DNA of 64,000 bases from Chaenocephalus aceratus. Lineage: Eukaryota; Chordata; Actinopteri; Perciformes; Channichthyidae. Every line of letters begins with the position of its first letter. Position 1 is the first letter of the stretch. The notes under the pieces were generated by a model. The model was not told the origin of the DNA. It saw nothing but the letters and a program-made list of their open reading frames with translations, and did not search any database. The position numbers and the translations under genes are program-made. Shown here piece after piece: positions 47,701 through 59,288 of the stretch. The DNA is taken from contig JAMFTG010001367.1 in assembly GCA_023974075.1 (NCBI GenBank), positions 2,501 to 66,500 on the forward strand, read 5' to 3'.

Positions 47701-48138
47701 TTGAGTATGAGTAATGGTGTTGGCCATTGCATTTGTGTTCATCTCACATGTTTGTCTTAAATCTGGGGCAGGTGGAGCAGCTTGGATACAACAATTAAAG
47801 CCTTATTTACTGCTGACTTAAGATATTTGTATGTAAACTAACTAACATCCAAACATGCTTTCTGACTGGGATAATTACTCAGCTGTTGTTATGAGAATTG
47901 AACATGAACTGACTGATATATACATCCATAATACTTGCTGAATATATTATAATGCAAGTAGACCAACGGTTCTAACATATTAACCCTACAGGCATAATCT
48001 ATGTACTACGGTTACGCCGAAGAAATGAAATAAACGATGTTACCGTATCATGATTGTTCCTCCGTGTCTCCCAAATATAGCCTATATGTCAGACTTCCTG
48101 TTAATTACCGGACTATGACCGGTAAAATCTGCTGAAGA

Positions 48139-48643
48139 CCGGTGTTGTGTCAAATTATGCACCCCCGTCGTGAAATGCACCCCTTGACACGGGAACGTAT
48201 AGTCCGCTATCTATGTTGTCTTTTTGATGGTTGGGTCGTCGAATCCTGGATGTTGCATTCATTCGTCACTTATTGTTTCGTTAATGTTTTATTTAATATA
48301 TGTTTTTATTTAATTTTGACGTCCTGTCTGTATACTTGTGCTTGTACTTTACAATGTATTGTTTATTTTTACACCAAGTGCTTGAGGGTGGGATTTATAG
48401 AATTTTTTTATTTTGGGGGGTGCTTTTTATGTCACAATATGCACCCCTTGCTATCTCTGACAATAAACGTGTCACATAAATGAAAACTTGCTCCATTTAT
48501 TGGTACTAGTCCTACAACTATACCCTCCAAATTGCTTGAGGGTGAGATTAATAGAAGCATCTTTTTTGGAGGGGGGGGTGCTTTTTACGGCAGGCCAGGG
48601 GGAGCATTTCACGACGGGGGTGCATAATTTAACACAACACCGG
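48139..48643. mobile_element. MITE with ~40-bp terminal inverted repeats
   Basis: The left end TGTTGTGTCAAATTATGCAC continues CCCCGTCGTGAAATGC. The right end is its inverse with one or two mismatches (TGTTGTGTTAAATTATGCAC). CCGG stands on both sides (48139-48142 and 48640-48643), either as part of the repeat or as a short target duplication. The interior is T-rich and also shows an internal near-repeat, 'gcttgagggtgggatttata' and 'gcttgagggtgagattaata'. No protein was seen. Confidence 0.78.
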
Positions 48644-48705
48644 CAAATCTAAATCTCTCCGGTCAAAATAATTTCCCTTTAGCGCAATACCGCATCAGTT
48701 GCGCG

Positions 48706-49179
48706 CAGGGCCGGACTGGGACAATAACGGCCCGTCCACACTACAGCGTCGAAAACTCCAATCTGCCCATTCACTTTCAATGGGGTGACGTCACGTTGCC
48801 TCGCTTTTTTGCCGAACTGAATTGTGGGTAGCAGAGTGGTCCGTCTCCGCCGTCTCCGGTGTCAGAAGTTGAACAATGTTCAACTTCTGACGCCGGAGAC
48901 GCCGGAGTAGCCAGCGCCAGCCAATCAAATCCCGTTTCTGAAAATCTGACAGCTCAAGCCGTAGCCAATCAAACCGCGTCTAAGCTGGGAGAGATATCCC
49001 GCCGCTCATTTCTATATTTCAACAAAAGTTGGAGGAGAAACTAACTATCGCCGTAGCAATCACCCGGTTTTGTATGACCAGACCCTCTTCACCTCCCGGG
49101 ATACAAACCGGAGGAACCAGGCATGGAGGGAGGCGGCAGAGACAGTGGGGGAAACTGGTAGGTTTTCGCCTGTTTGGGG

Positions 49180-49212
<33 letters not shown>

Positions 49213-50256
49213 CTCCCATAAAATCCCCGGGGTTTTTGCTTTGTATGTCGGGGGCGGGAGATTCATGTGATTGGTTGTTGGTCGTGTTGCTTGAATAAAA
49301 TCCCCAAGCTCCAGACACGCCCAGCTCCAAGCTTTTTTTGAAGCTGTAGTGTGGACGCTCCGTAAGTCAGGCCGGGAATTATACACCCAGCCTGGCCACT
49401 ACCAGTTTTCTTTTGTGACATTTTCCTGGATTTATTTGTCAATATTTACAGCGTTGCTGCCCGTAGTGATAGCCATAAACTTTAAATCTACTACCCCAGA
49501 ATAAACATATGGACATGGGTTTATTTAAAAAAAATGTGCCAAGCTATTTAGGAACCTATGTGAACATATTTTAAGTGAGGGTGGACCTCAAATCTTCTAG
49601 GGGGTCCGGGGGCATGCTCCCCCGGTAAGATTATTTTTTTAAATGTTGGACTTAAATGCATCAATCTGGTGCATTTTGAGGGGGAAATAAAGAGACCACA
49701 CCCACATGAAACAGAACTGTATACATTTAAATAATCATAAAAACATGGCTATAACCAATAACATACCATATCCAATATGAAAAAACATTGAAACTTGTTT
49801 ATTTATTTGTTTTTGGTTCATTTATAGTTGTGAGTGTGCCTGGGCTCCTGAATCAGCCTCTCCTGTCTCCCTCCTCTCCCCCTGCTCCTCTCCCTCCTCT
49901 CCTCTCCTGTCTCCCTCCTCCCCCCCTGCTCCTCTCCCTCCTCTCCTCTCCTGTCTCCCTCCTCTCCCCCTGCTCCTCTTTGAGGCAGCAGCAAAGACTA
50001 GTTTTTGCTCTCAACAAGTTTTTAAAGTTTATCTTACCTTTTGTAGTGGCAATTTCTTATATTACTTTATATGGTAAAACCAAATGATGATATTATGCTT
50101 AGAAACTGTTTGGTCAACTCGACCTGTTGTACCACACGGTAGCTTCCTGCCAAGGTCTTACCTGGACAATGCGGCTCTCCCTATGAGAGCATTGTAAGAT
50201 AATAGTCAGGAGAAAGTCTTATCTCTTTTCCTTTCTGCACAGCAACAGTCCTCTAT

Positions 50257-50327
<71 letters not shown>

Positions 50328-50997
50328 TATACCCTGTGCACACTCCTGCAGACTATCCTATACTCTGTGAGACCTGTGCCTTTGAAGCTTCAAATAAATA
50401 ACCAACAAGACAACGCTGTTTGCTTTCACCAGTTTATTATTGATTACTCTCTTTGTACATCTTTGCAGTATTGACACTTTTTTCACCTAGTTAACATTTT
50501 TTTGTTATCATTCATGCATATTTTACTAATCACTCCCCCCTCAAATGGAAATATGTGTTTACATAAATGGTGACCAAACCGTTTGAGACCCACAGAGAAC
50601 TTAGACTAAGTTAACTATCTAAACACTCAGAGTCCTTTACCTATACCTATATCCGTTAGCGCAGCTAGCTAGCACCATCTATGCTAACAACAACAATACA
50701 CGTAACCGGTGCGCGCGCTTTCTCTCGCTCGCGCCACACACACACCCTCCCGAGCTTGAATGACACACAGAGACCAATCGAGCGCATTAGTGTATGGTCT
50801 GTGTGAAAGTGGCCATGTGGGCAGGCCACATCATGGAGACAGACAGCCACCCTCTGTGAGGCAGCGTCAGACCCACATTTGCGCAGCATTGCGTCCACAA
50901 TACATACAAAAAAACAAAATCCTCAGGCCAGCAGGCCACTTAGCAGGCCAGGCCATCGGGAAACCTCCCGGTGCTCCCGGTGGCCAGTCCGGGCCTG
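48706..50997. mobile_element. hAT-like element with CAGGGCCGGACTGG ends
   Basis: The left end CAGGGCCGGACTGG and the right end, inverse of CAGGCCCGGACTGG, match at 13 of 14 positions. No matching 8-bp duplication is visible, so one side may have been altered or the ends belong to different copies. 'gggggtccgggggcatgctc' near 49601 resembles sequence common in fish hAT elements. Within it lie Harbinger copy B, a CTCC-rich minisatellite (49850-49980) and (AC)n at 50261-50326. No transposase was recognised. Confidence 0.6.
48728..49362 (+). mobile_element. PIF/Harbinger non-autonomous element, copy B, with TAA duplication
   Basis: Ends CGGCCCGTCCACACTACAGC and inverse of CGGAGCGTCCACACTACAGC, flanked by TAA at 48725-48727 and 49363-49365. 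This is the perfect 3-bp TWA target duplication of PIF/Harbinger. It carries the MADF-like relic ([20 protein letters not shown]), the internal palindrome at about 48864-48900 and an AT microsatellite. The length of 635 bp is identical to copy A. It is inserted about 20 bp inside the left end of the hAT-like element at 48706. Confidence 0.88.
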
Positions 50998-51109
50998 CGC
51001 GCCAGTTAGGTGACAGAAAAAATAGTATGTGACAGACAAGAATAGTCAATTCTAATGTCTAACACACGAGAAAGAGATGTCCTGTGTGGGTTGATTGTGC
51101 GTTGATCTG

Positions 51110-51700
51110 TTGGTAATGCCTGGGGTTCCGGTGGGCATGTAAACACATGCATAATGCTGCGCTATACTTTGCGGCCTCACCCGGTTGCATAGCGACGCTT
51201 ATTGGGTAGGTGTCTTTTAATAAGCAGGTAGTCATGTCATTAGCTAGAACCAGCTGGATCTGATCGATATGGACATAAACGCGAGTCTAATCTGACGGGA
51301 GAGAGAGATCAGCTGCTGCTGAGGAGTCGACGCAGCTCTGCATGATCACCTGCAGCGGTGAGCGGACAAAACACACACTTCAGGTTAGAATATCACACGT
51401 AGCTATTTTAATTACCTCTCAAACTACCGTAACTAGTTATAGATATGTTTAGTTCTACTGTCGGGTCACTCATTACTGGTCCGCGAGCTGCTGATACTGA
51501 CGGGCTGTCAGGAGGGGGAGAGAGCGCTCCGTTTATTATTCCCGTGTTGTTGTAAATTATTGTACACTTTTGAATAATGTAGTTAATCTACTATAATTAG
51601 TTTGTTTAATATCGAATCATATCAATTTGTTTTAAAGCTCAATAAATAACAAGGAAGACCTTTGACTGGCACTTTTCTCATTTTGTCCGGAAGATTTACA
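51110..51700. mobile_element. Fragment related to the 58391-59239 hAT-like element
   Basis: 'ccagctggatctgatcgata' (51249) then 'tggacataaacgcgagtcta' occur in inverse near 59030-59060, together with 'agatcagctgctgctgagga' and 'gtcaggagggggagagag'. It is an inverted partial copy without clear ends. Confidence 0.5.
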
Positions 51701-51845
51701 ATGGACAACTTTAAAGGACATGTTATGACATGACTCAAGGTCCATATCACAAACAAAAAGACAAGACATACATCAATAAATAAGATAAAAAGCTAAACAC
51801 AAAACAGATACAAACAAACAGATAACAAACGTAAAATCAGTCCAA

Positions 51846-52445
51846 TCACAGCCGGCCACACGTGCTCACTGTCTGTAGAGGCTGCTGCGCCAATGTCTCC
51901 AAATCATGGAAGAGAACCGGCCGGGTAGCACTCTTCACAGGGTTCATTAAAATCGAGATAACATGATTGTCCGAGTCTTCTTGGCGACACATGAATTTGT
52001 ACATTAACTTTCTTAAAAGGGCTTGACAGGTAGGAACCCCCAAGTTAACAAGCAGCTGGCTGGCACTGTGCCATCTCGGGACCCTCAGCAGCAACCGTAA
52101 AGCATCGCTGTATGCTACTTTTAGTTTGTGTATGCTGCTAGCCTTGTAGTTACTCCACAGGTGATCCTTGTAGTTACTCCACAGGTGAGCCGTGTGCAAT
52201 GGTGTACAGAAAGCTTTAGAAAGTGATACCTTGACATCTACAGAGCACTTGTGAAATGTCTGCATTAATATGTTTGCCTGGGCGTACAGTTTGCAGCGTT
52301 GTCTGTGGATGTCTTTGTCATCTGTGAGATCATCAGAAATATAATCACCAAGGTTCTTCATCTCACTGCACACAAGTAGAATGTTGCTACTGAAAATAAA
52401 ATGAGGAAATACAGCCTTTTTATCCTCTTTACTTCGCACAACCAT
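51846..52445 (-). mobile_element. Non-LTR retrotransposon, reverse transcriptase C-terminal fragment
   Basis: A 199-codon minus-strand frame reads NLGDYISDDLTDDKDIHRQR, then KLYAQANILMQTFHKCSVDV, CTPLHTAHLWSNYK and LRLLLRVPRWHSASQLL. This is the conserved C-terminal region found after the reverse transcriptase domain in fish LINEs. The frame is open throughout, unlike the other LINE pieces here. A 24-bp tandem duplication (about 52145-52190) repeats LWSNYK. The catalytic domain and 3' tail are absent. Confidence 0.78.
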
Positions 52446-52490
52446 GATGCTACTCTTCTTGGCGTTATACTTAATATTACAATCTATATG

Positions 52491-53110
52491 TTATCGTTTA
52501 TACTTTTGATCAAGAAACAGGTTATATAGCTACTCTGTGATATTGTCTTGATCATAATAATCCATTGTGTATTCTTATGATAATTTGTTTCCTTGGTTCA
52601 TATCAAATATATGGCTAGATGCCGTTTGTTAGCCTAGCTTATTGTTAGCGTAGCTGTAGCTAGCTAACGTTAGCTCCTGAGCCCTGTGTCTCTCAAATCT
52701 AAATGTTATTGTTTATACTTTTGATCAATAAACGGGTTATATAGCTACTCTGTGATATTGTCTTGATCATAATAATCCATTGTGTATTCTTATAATAAAT
52801 TGTTTCCTTGGTTCATATCAAACATATGGCTAAATGCCGTTTGTTAGCCTAGCTTATTGTTAGCGTAGCTGTAGCTAGCTAACGTTAGCTCCTGAGCCTT
52901 GTCTCTCTCAAATATATATGTTATTGTTTATACTTTTTTTATCAAGAAGCAGGTTATTCTCTGATATTGTCTTGATCTCAATAATCCACTGTGTACTCTT
53001 ATGATATATTTTTTCCTCGGTTCATATCAAACATATATGACTAGATGCCGTTTGTTAGCCTAGCTTGTTGTTAGCGTAGCTGTGTAGCTCGCTAACGTTA
53101 GCTCCTGTTG
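52491..53110 (+). repeat. Three tandem copies of a 215-bp unit
   Basis: Units start at 52491, 52706 and 52921 with 'ttatcgtttatacttttgat' or a close variant. Each includes 'gatattgtcttgatcataat', 'atgccgtttgttagcctagc' and 'gctagctaacgttagctcct'. The first two copies are closest. The third has a 20-30 base deletion and extra T residues. Confidence 0.92.
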
Positions 53111-53320
53111 TTATTGGTATAGTGTGCTGTAGGATTGCCTTTTATCCGGTCTGTGTTATTGGTCTACCAGGGGATCTTGTAGATATCCTATTTATGTTAC
53201 TGCAAATCATTTGGGAAATGCTTTTGCTTCCACTAGCAATATGTTAATGGTCTTCTGCTCCCATTACTGTGTACAGGAAATATCCAGCTATTTCATATTC
53301 TCATTTCTTGATCCCTATTC

Positions 53321-53428
53321 CAGGGTTGCCAACTTTGGGTACCTGGCTGGAGTGAGATTTTGATATCATGGGTTTAATTACACATATGCGCACTAAATGA
53401 CTGCTATCGTGTCAGTAGCGGTACCTTA

Positions 53429-53461
<33 letters not shown>

Positions 53462-53798
53462 AATACACAATATTGGACACAGACTATAAAGGGCACACAG
53501 TTTCATTCACTAATGAAAGTCAAACACATGTTTGTTTCCACTGTTTTATTGTGTGCCTGTCGCGATTTAGCAATTAATTGACTTATCGTATAAATAAAAA
53601 TGAACTCGATAAATTGCCATTTCCATGAGGATGTGACTAGCAGTTTGAAAGGATGTACTTGAATTATTATTATATATTATCATTATGTCAGTGGTCTAAA
53701 ATGGTCATACAACGGTGCCGACAATATTATCGTTTATCGCAATCATTTCCGGGAAAATGTATCCAACAAAATTAATTATCGTGAGAGGTCTAGACATG

Positions 53799-53847
<49 letters not shown>

Positions 53848-54201
53848 GCCAAACATATTAATTAACACACTCTCACTCTCATATACTCTTTGACTCTATT
53901 TTGGCCTAGTAGAACAATAAGCAGCAGACTTTTACTTTGTTATCATTTCTGCTGGATCTCAGATCTGCGCATGCACAATACGGGTCGGATTGACCAACCG
54001 GCTCCCACTGCTCTGCTGCCTGTTAACGTTGTTAAGAGCGGTGGGGGCGGGGAGGGAGCGGATCCACAGCTCGAGCAGCTGTCAACTCAACATCGTAAAT
54101 AACCAACCAAAAACGATCGCCGGTTCATCTTGTTGTTGGCGTGAGAATAGTTGGGGCAGCGTGAGAGTGAGAGTGAAAGCGTGTGGGAGTTGGCAACCCT
54201 G
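53321..54201. mobile_element. hAT-like element with CAGGGTTGCCAACT ends, copy 1
   Basis: Left end CAGGGTTGCCAACT and right end its exact inverse, AGTTGGCAACCCTG, at 54188-54201. Internal (TA)n at 53432-53459 and (AC)n at 53801-53842. No perfect 8-bp duplication is visible. The second copy starts at 61700 and carries a further insertion within the AT-rich stretch. No transposase was seen. Confidence 0.72.
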
Positions 54202-55150
54202 CATCCATCTCTCTTTTCTGCTTACTCTGTCCTTGAACTCCATCTTTGTTGTTCCTCTCTTCTTTTGTTCTATCCTCTTTCCTTCCCTTGTCTGTCTTCC
54301 ACTCTTTGTCTCCTTTGATCTAGTATCCTATTTCTCCCTCCGTTTCCCATTTATTTATTTGGTCATCCCCTCTTTTCCTCATCTTCTCTCCTTCCTTGTC
54401 ATTTATATTCCCTTTCTCATCTCCTTTCCTCGTCTTCTCCTCCTGGCTGCCTCTCTTGTTTCAGATGCAGTTTCTTCCTCCTTTCCCTCCTCTTCCTCCT
54501 CTCTCAGTATTGATAACATCTGCTGAGACCTCAGGGTGTGGCAGTGAACACTCAGTCCTTTCTGTTTCTGACGGTCGCTTTACAACACAACCACAACACA
54601 ACCACAACACAACACAACCACAACACCAAACCAGCAATTGAGTGAACAACATAAACCTAATTAATTAAACCTAATTGTTTGGTGTTAGAGAATGACTTCC
54701 ATTAAAATACAATAAGGCCCAGCAACGAGGCATGTTTGGGGTTTCAGTTTGCTTCCTCGAGTGAAACAAATGTACATTTCTCTCTCACTGAATAAGTCAG
54801 ACTGTGAGGAGTTCAAATATTGTCGCCCTGTTTTTACGTGGATTATCGAAGGACTTTCTATGACATAAAGCAGAGATTGCTATAATCCTTGAATCGACAA
54901 ATTGACAAAGGTTTTCAAAGAAAGGAATCAAACTTGAGTTTAGTGGCAGGAAATGTAATCCACATCCAAACCCAAAAATGCAATTTCATGCTGGTATATG
55001 ACATCGGGATATTTCTAACGTGGAGATACTAAGTATGTCTCCAATGCATGTGGCTTATTCAGCAGTTTTATTATATCTCTGAAGTTGAAATTCGAATGGT
55101 TCAGCAAGTTCCCGTGAGAGAGAGGCAGCAAGGCCATGTGACACATGTAT
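54202..55150. other. Pyrimidine-rich tract and non-coding sequence
   Basis: Pyrimidine-rich from about 54210 to 54510, then (CACAAC)-type repeats at 54578-54628. A plus-strand frame that reaches 54526 is low-complexity and has no domain. No gene was seen. Confidence 0.4.
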
Positions 55151-55155
55151 TATTG

Positions 55156-55157
<2 letters not shown>

Positions 55158-55207
<50 letters not shown>

Positions 55208-55287
55208 ATGTCTACATCACTTCAGGGGACATTGACTTACATTTACATTTAATTGATTTAGGTCCCCACAAGGATGGTAATGCTAGG

Positions 55288-55330
<43 letters not shown>
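55158..55330. repeat. Two (CA)n microsatellites
   Basis: CA tracts at 55158-55206 and 55291-55328, separated by about 85 bp including 'tttaggtccccacaaggatg'. Confidence 0.95.
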
Positions 55331-55332
<2 letters not shown>

Positions 55333-55787
55333 TCGACCAGTTACTGGACACAATGCAGCAGGCTGGCGATGCTCAGGACAGAGAATTGTGGCTTGAACTA
55401 ATATTGCTTTTTAATTCTTAACATCTCGTCATCTGTTTCCTATCCTGCAAGGTCTCTATTTCTTTCTTAACACCCTTTTGACCCATGTGACGACAAAGCT
55501 TAGCTATATAATTGCAAAGTATTAACGAGGTGAATAAGTGAACTAATCTTAGTATAAATCCATCTCCCACTTGTTGTACCATATTATATTCAGTCTGTAA
55601 ATATGACTTTGCTCTCACTGAATATGTGTGTGTGCACCAGGGGAGCCGGTCGTCCTTTGTGTCAGTATATTTTTTGGAGCTGACTTCAAAACATCATTTC
55701 ATGCTCCTCTGAGGAAAGAGACTATTTATAATAACCAGCGCATTGGCGGAGCAACGGAACATATCTGATCGTTTCCTGAAGAAGAAA

Positions 55788-55870
55788 AACGTGATAAGAT
55801 AAGATGAACCTTTATTAACCCCGAGGGGAGATTCAGTTGGACAAAGCAGGGTAAGCGTGAAAAAACAGGA
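55788..55870 (-). mobile_element. Retroelement 3' tail fragment
   Basis: (GATAA)n followed by 'gatgaacctttattaacccc' and 'gaggggagattcagttggac', which on the minus strand is the 3' end common to a family of fish retroelements. No coding part is present. Confidence 0.45.
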
Positions 55871-56193
55871 CAGCAGAGATTCACACAGATCAATAAAATC
55901 AAAGATCATTGGAAACGTCCTCTTCACTGATGGGAGTTATCCGACAGTCTAACATCTCACTCTGACCTTTCGGACTCTCCGTTCATTCATGTAACCTCTC
56001 ATAGTCTCTATGTAAGGGATAATGTGCTGCGACGTCATCATGACCAAGTCGCTGCACATTATCCCGCTTATCACACGGCCACATTCTCAACAAAGTAACG
56101 ATATGACTCCCAATATTAATTGAAATGCTTTTATGGATTTAGAAAATGATTTTATTGATTTAAAAAATAGTTGTATGTATTGATTTAAATTGT

Positions 56194-57673
56194 ACGGAAG
56201 AGGATTAGGGCCACATGAATATTTTTTTTGGGAGGATTTTAAAAAAAATATTTTTTTTTTGTTCTGGGAAAAAAGTCAGAATTCTGACTTTAATCTCAGA
56301 ATTCTGACTTTTTTCTCAGAACAAAAAAACATTTATTTTTTTGGGAGAAAAAAGTCAGAATTTTGAGAAAAAAGTCAGAATTCTGAGATTAAAGTCAGAA
56401 TTCTGACTTTTTTCTCAGAATTCTGACTTTAATCTCAGAATTCTGACTTTTTTCTCAGAATTCTGACTTTAATCTCAGAATTCTGACTTTTTTCTCAGAA
56501 CAAAAAATAAATAAATTCTTTGGGAGAAAAAAAGTCAGAAATACCGGTAACTGTAGAACTAGCTTCAGTGAGAGATTTACACATTGCAGTAGGCAATTCC
56601 GCACAAGGATGACCGGAAAATTACAGCCCTTTTGCTTTGCTTTTTTTTTTCAATTATTGGTTGATCCACAAGATGTGAAATATAGAAACGGAACAAATAT
56701 CTGCCTGTAATGTGCCAGTGCAATAACAATTATTAAAGTATCCAAAAATAAAAGATAGGTTTTGTTGCACACAACAATGCCTGCAAAACAGATGTTGAGA
56801 AATAATACAACTTACCTTCAGAATGTCTTTCAGTATCAAAGCAATACTTGCAATCTTAGTAAAAAGCAAACAATTGTAATCATAACTTCTCATAACTAAG
56901 ATAACTGGTAGAAGACTAGTTCAGTCTGTTTATATGCACATCTGAGAGTTGTGTGTGTGTGTGCCTGTGTGTATAGGGAAAGTGTGTATGTGTATGTGTA
57001 TCTACTTGTTTAGAAGAACCACCCAGTCCACCACTTGAAACTTTAACAAGACATTTGGAATCAAGGCAATGTGACACCTGAGGAAACATTTGATCATAAA
57101 ACATTTTAAGAATTATTTTAAGATTATGTCTTAATTACTTTTTACACTAGTATAAAATATGTTCTAAATAAACAAGTATGCTTTGAACAAGGCACTTGCT
57201 TTGCAACTTTATATTCCAGTCAATGGTCAGATAAGGGGTTAGCTCCACATTCATGCTTTTACACAAGTTATTCACCTGGGTAAGTGGCATATCATTTTAC
57301 AATTTACACAAAAAGTAAGAGGGAGCAAACAGTACATTGTATTTTACAACTGTCTGTTTCCATATAAGAACAATGAAGCATGCAACTGTTCTTGTTTGAA
57401 TCCTTAAACATCTTAGCAGTATTAAAAGGTCTTGAATTACATGAACAAATTACATTTCTGTCAAGTCAGGTTTGTGTTCTGCAACTGGAGAATATGTAAT
57501 GTAGTCAATATGCAAGTTTGTTGTAGTTTGTGAACACACCACCAAAAAAAGTCAGAATTCAGAAGTCAGAATTCTGACTTTAATCTCAGAATTCTGACTT
57601 TTTTCTCCCAAAAAAAATATTTTTTTAAAAATCCTCCCAAAAAAAAATTCATGTGGCCCTAATCCTCTTCCGT
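56194..57673. mobile_element. Non-autonomous element with palindromic-satellite ends
   Basis: The left end ACGGAAGAGGATTAGGGCCA then CATGAAT is mirrored at 57637-57673. Inside each end is a block of AGTCAGAATTCTGACTTTAA-type repeats, themselves palindromic around GAATTC (56260-56540 left, 57548-57605 right). A 1-kb AT-rich centre has no recognised gene. The target duplication is unclear. Confidence 0.75.
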
Positions 57674-57689
57674 AAAATTGACATGCATC

Positions 57690-58275
57690 CGCTAAGAAAA
57701 ATAGTCCGTTGTTACCGTTTGAACTAACGTAGCAACGGCAGGAACTGCTTCGATAGCGTTTTTGAGGAGCTTTCTGATTACAGATGTGAAAACATCGCTG
57801 CTTGCTTTAAAAGTAGCACACTTCATTAAGTCAAAAAACTAAAGTCAATCAGACAGTTTGCTTGCTTTTCAAACTGTTACATTTGAAAAACAGTTGGAGC
57901 GTCTCTTGTCAGTTTGAAAAGCCAACGGCAGGAACTGCTTCGATAGCGTTTTTGAGGAGCTTTTTGATTACAGATGTGAAAACATCGCTGCTTGCTTTAA
58001 AAGTAGCACAATTCATGATGTCAAACCTTGGAAAGTATCTAGATATCCTGCCCTGATGCCAAAGGAACTGCACACTGAATATGTGTCGCCGTTTGATGTC
58101 TCCGTCTGGACTGCTGCGTAAAAAGGAGGGTTTCTGCCCGTTACTTCTCCGCTGTTTTTCATGTCCCAGTTCGAAAAGCAAACTGCATGCAGTTTGCTTT
58201 TCGGCCCAACTGTATACAGTTAAATCGACCGGACTTCTTTCTGAAGATGTGAGCGTCCTTAACAACAGTCAATAA
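57690..58275. repeat. 190-bp direct duplication and 32-bp palindrome
   Basis: 'aacggcaggaactgcttcga' starts at 57734 and again at 57924, and about 100 bp after each start are nearly identical. A perfect palindrome, CGAAAAGCAAACTGCA plus its inverse, lies at 58172-58203. 'tcagtttgaaaagcc' and 'cagtttgcttgcttttcaaa' nearby are fragments of the same motif. Confidence 0.8.
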
Positions 58276-58390
58276 GTCCTTGACAGCGGTCTGTCTGTTC
58301 GGTATTAACAGCGTGTCACGTGTTCTGAATTGACCAATCAGAATCGAGTATTCAACTAAGCCATGTAATAATAAGTATTAATACATATAT

Positions 58391-58829
58391 CAGGGTTTCC
58401 GCTAGGATTTTTTCTCGCCGGTCAAATGTCCGGACAGAATTTATTTTACCGGACAAATTTAAACTTCCCGGTCATGTTTCAATAATAATAATAAGAATTG
58501 TGTAGCAGAGTTTCCGTTAGCAGGTAATCACCGGACTATGAGCGGATATGCTGATGTTTAAAACTCAGTTCACGGGGCTCATTTTCATATTGCTTCAGTT
58601 TATAATCGAAACAGATCGAAAAATTCAGATTCATTTTTCAATAAATGATTCCACAAACATCATTATTACTTTCAAACAAACTACTTGGAGCAGATGAAGT
58701 ACATTATTCAGAAGTTTACATTACTTTGAATAATAACACGGGAGACACGGATCCTCTCTCTCCCTCTCTCCCTCCCTCTCTCTCTCTCCCTCTCTCTCTC
58801 TCTCTCCCTCCCTCTCTCTCCCTCTCCCT

Positions 58830-58916
<87 letters not shown>

Positions 58917-59239
58917 TCTCTCCTGACAGCCCGTCAGTTTCTCATGCAGCGCTAAACAGAGGGCGGGGCTTCAGGTGATTATGCAGCAGCTGATCTGATC
59001 TCTCTCTCGGGACCGGTTACACTTCACTCGCGTTTATGTCCATATCGATCAGATCCAGCTCTCCTGATCGGCCTTCATAGAGAGCACCGATCAAACTATT
59101 AAGAGTGAATATCGGCCGATAATGATCGGCGGCTGATCGATCGGAGCATCCCTAATTATTAGCGGACATTTTGAATTGACCGGTTTTTATTACATTTTTA
59201 CAGCTAAAAACCGGTAATTACCGGCTAACGGAAACCCTG
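58391..59239. mobile_element. hAT-like element with CAGGGTTTCCG ends
   Basis: Left end CAGGGTTTCCGCTAG; right end inverse of CAGGGTTTCCGTTAGCCGG. The flanks ACATATAT and ATATATAT match at 7 of 8 positions, consistent with an aged hAT target duplication. It includes a CT-rich low-complexity tract (58755-58922) and 'tcggagcatccctaa' near 59140, reminiscent of another hAT end. No transposase was found. Confidence 0.7.
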
Positions 59240-59288
59240 ATATATATGTGTTTTAGAAACTCTTTCTTACCACCACTTTTAAATATTA

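Noticed and set aside
53990..54526. 178-codon frame with hydrophobic runs
   Set aside because: A pyrimidine-rich tract translated as Leu, Phe and Ser, starting within a transposon end. No family features.
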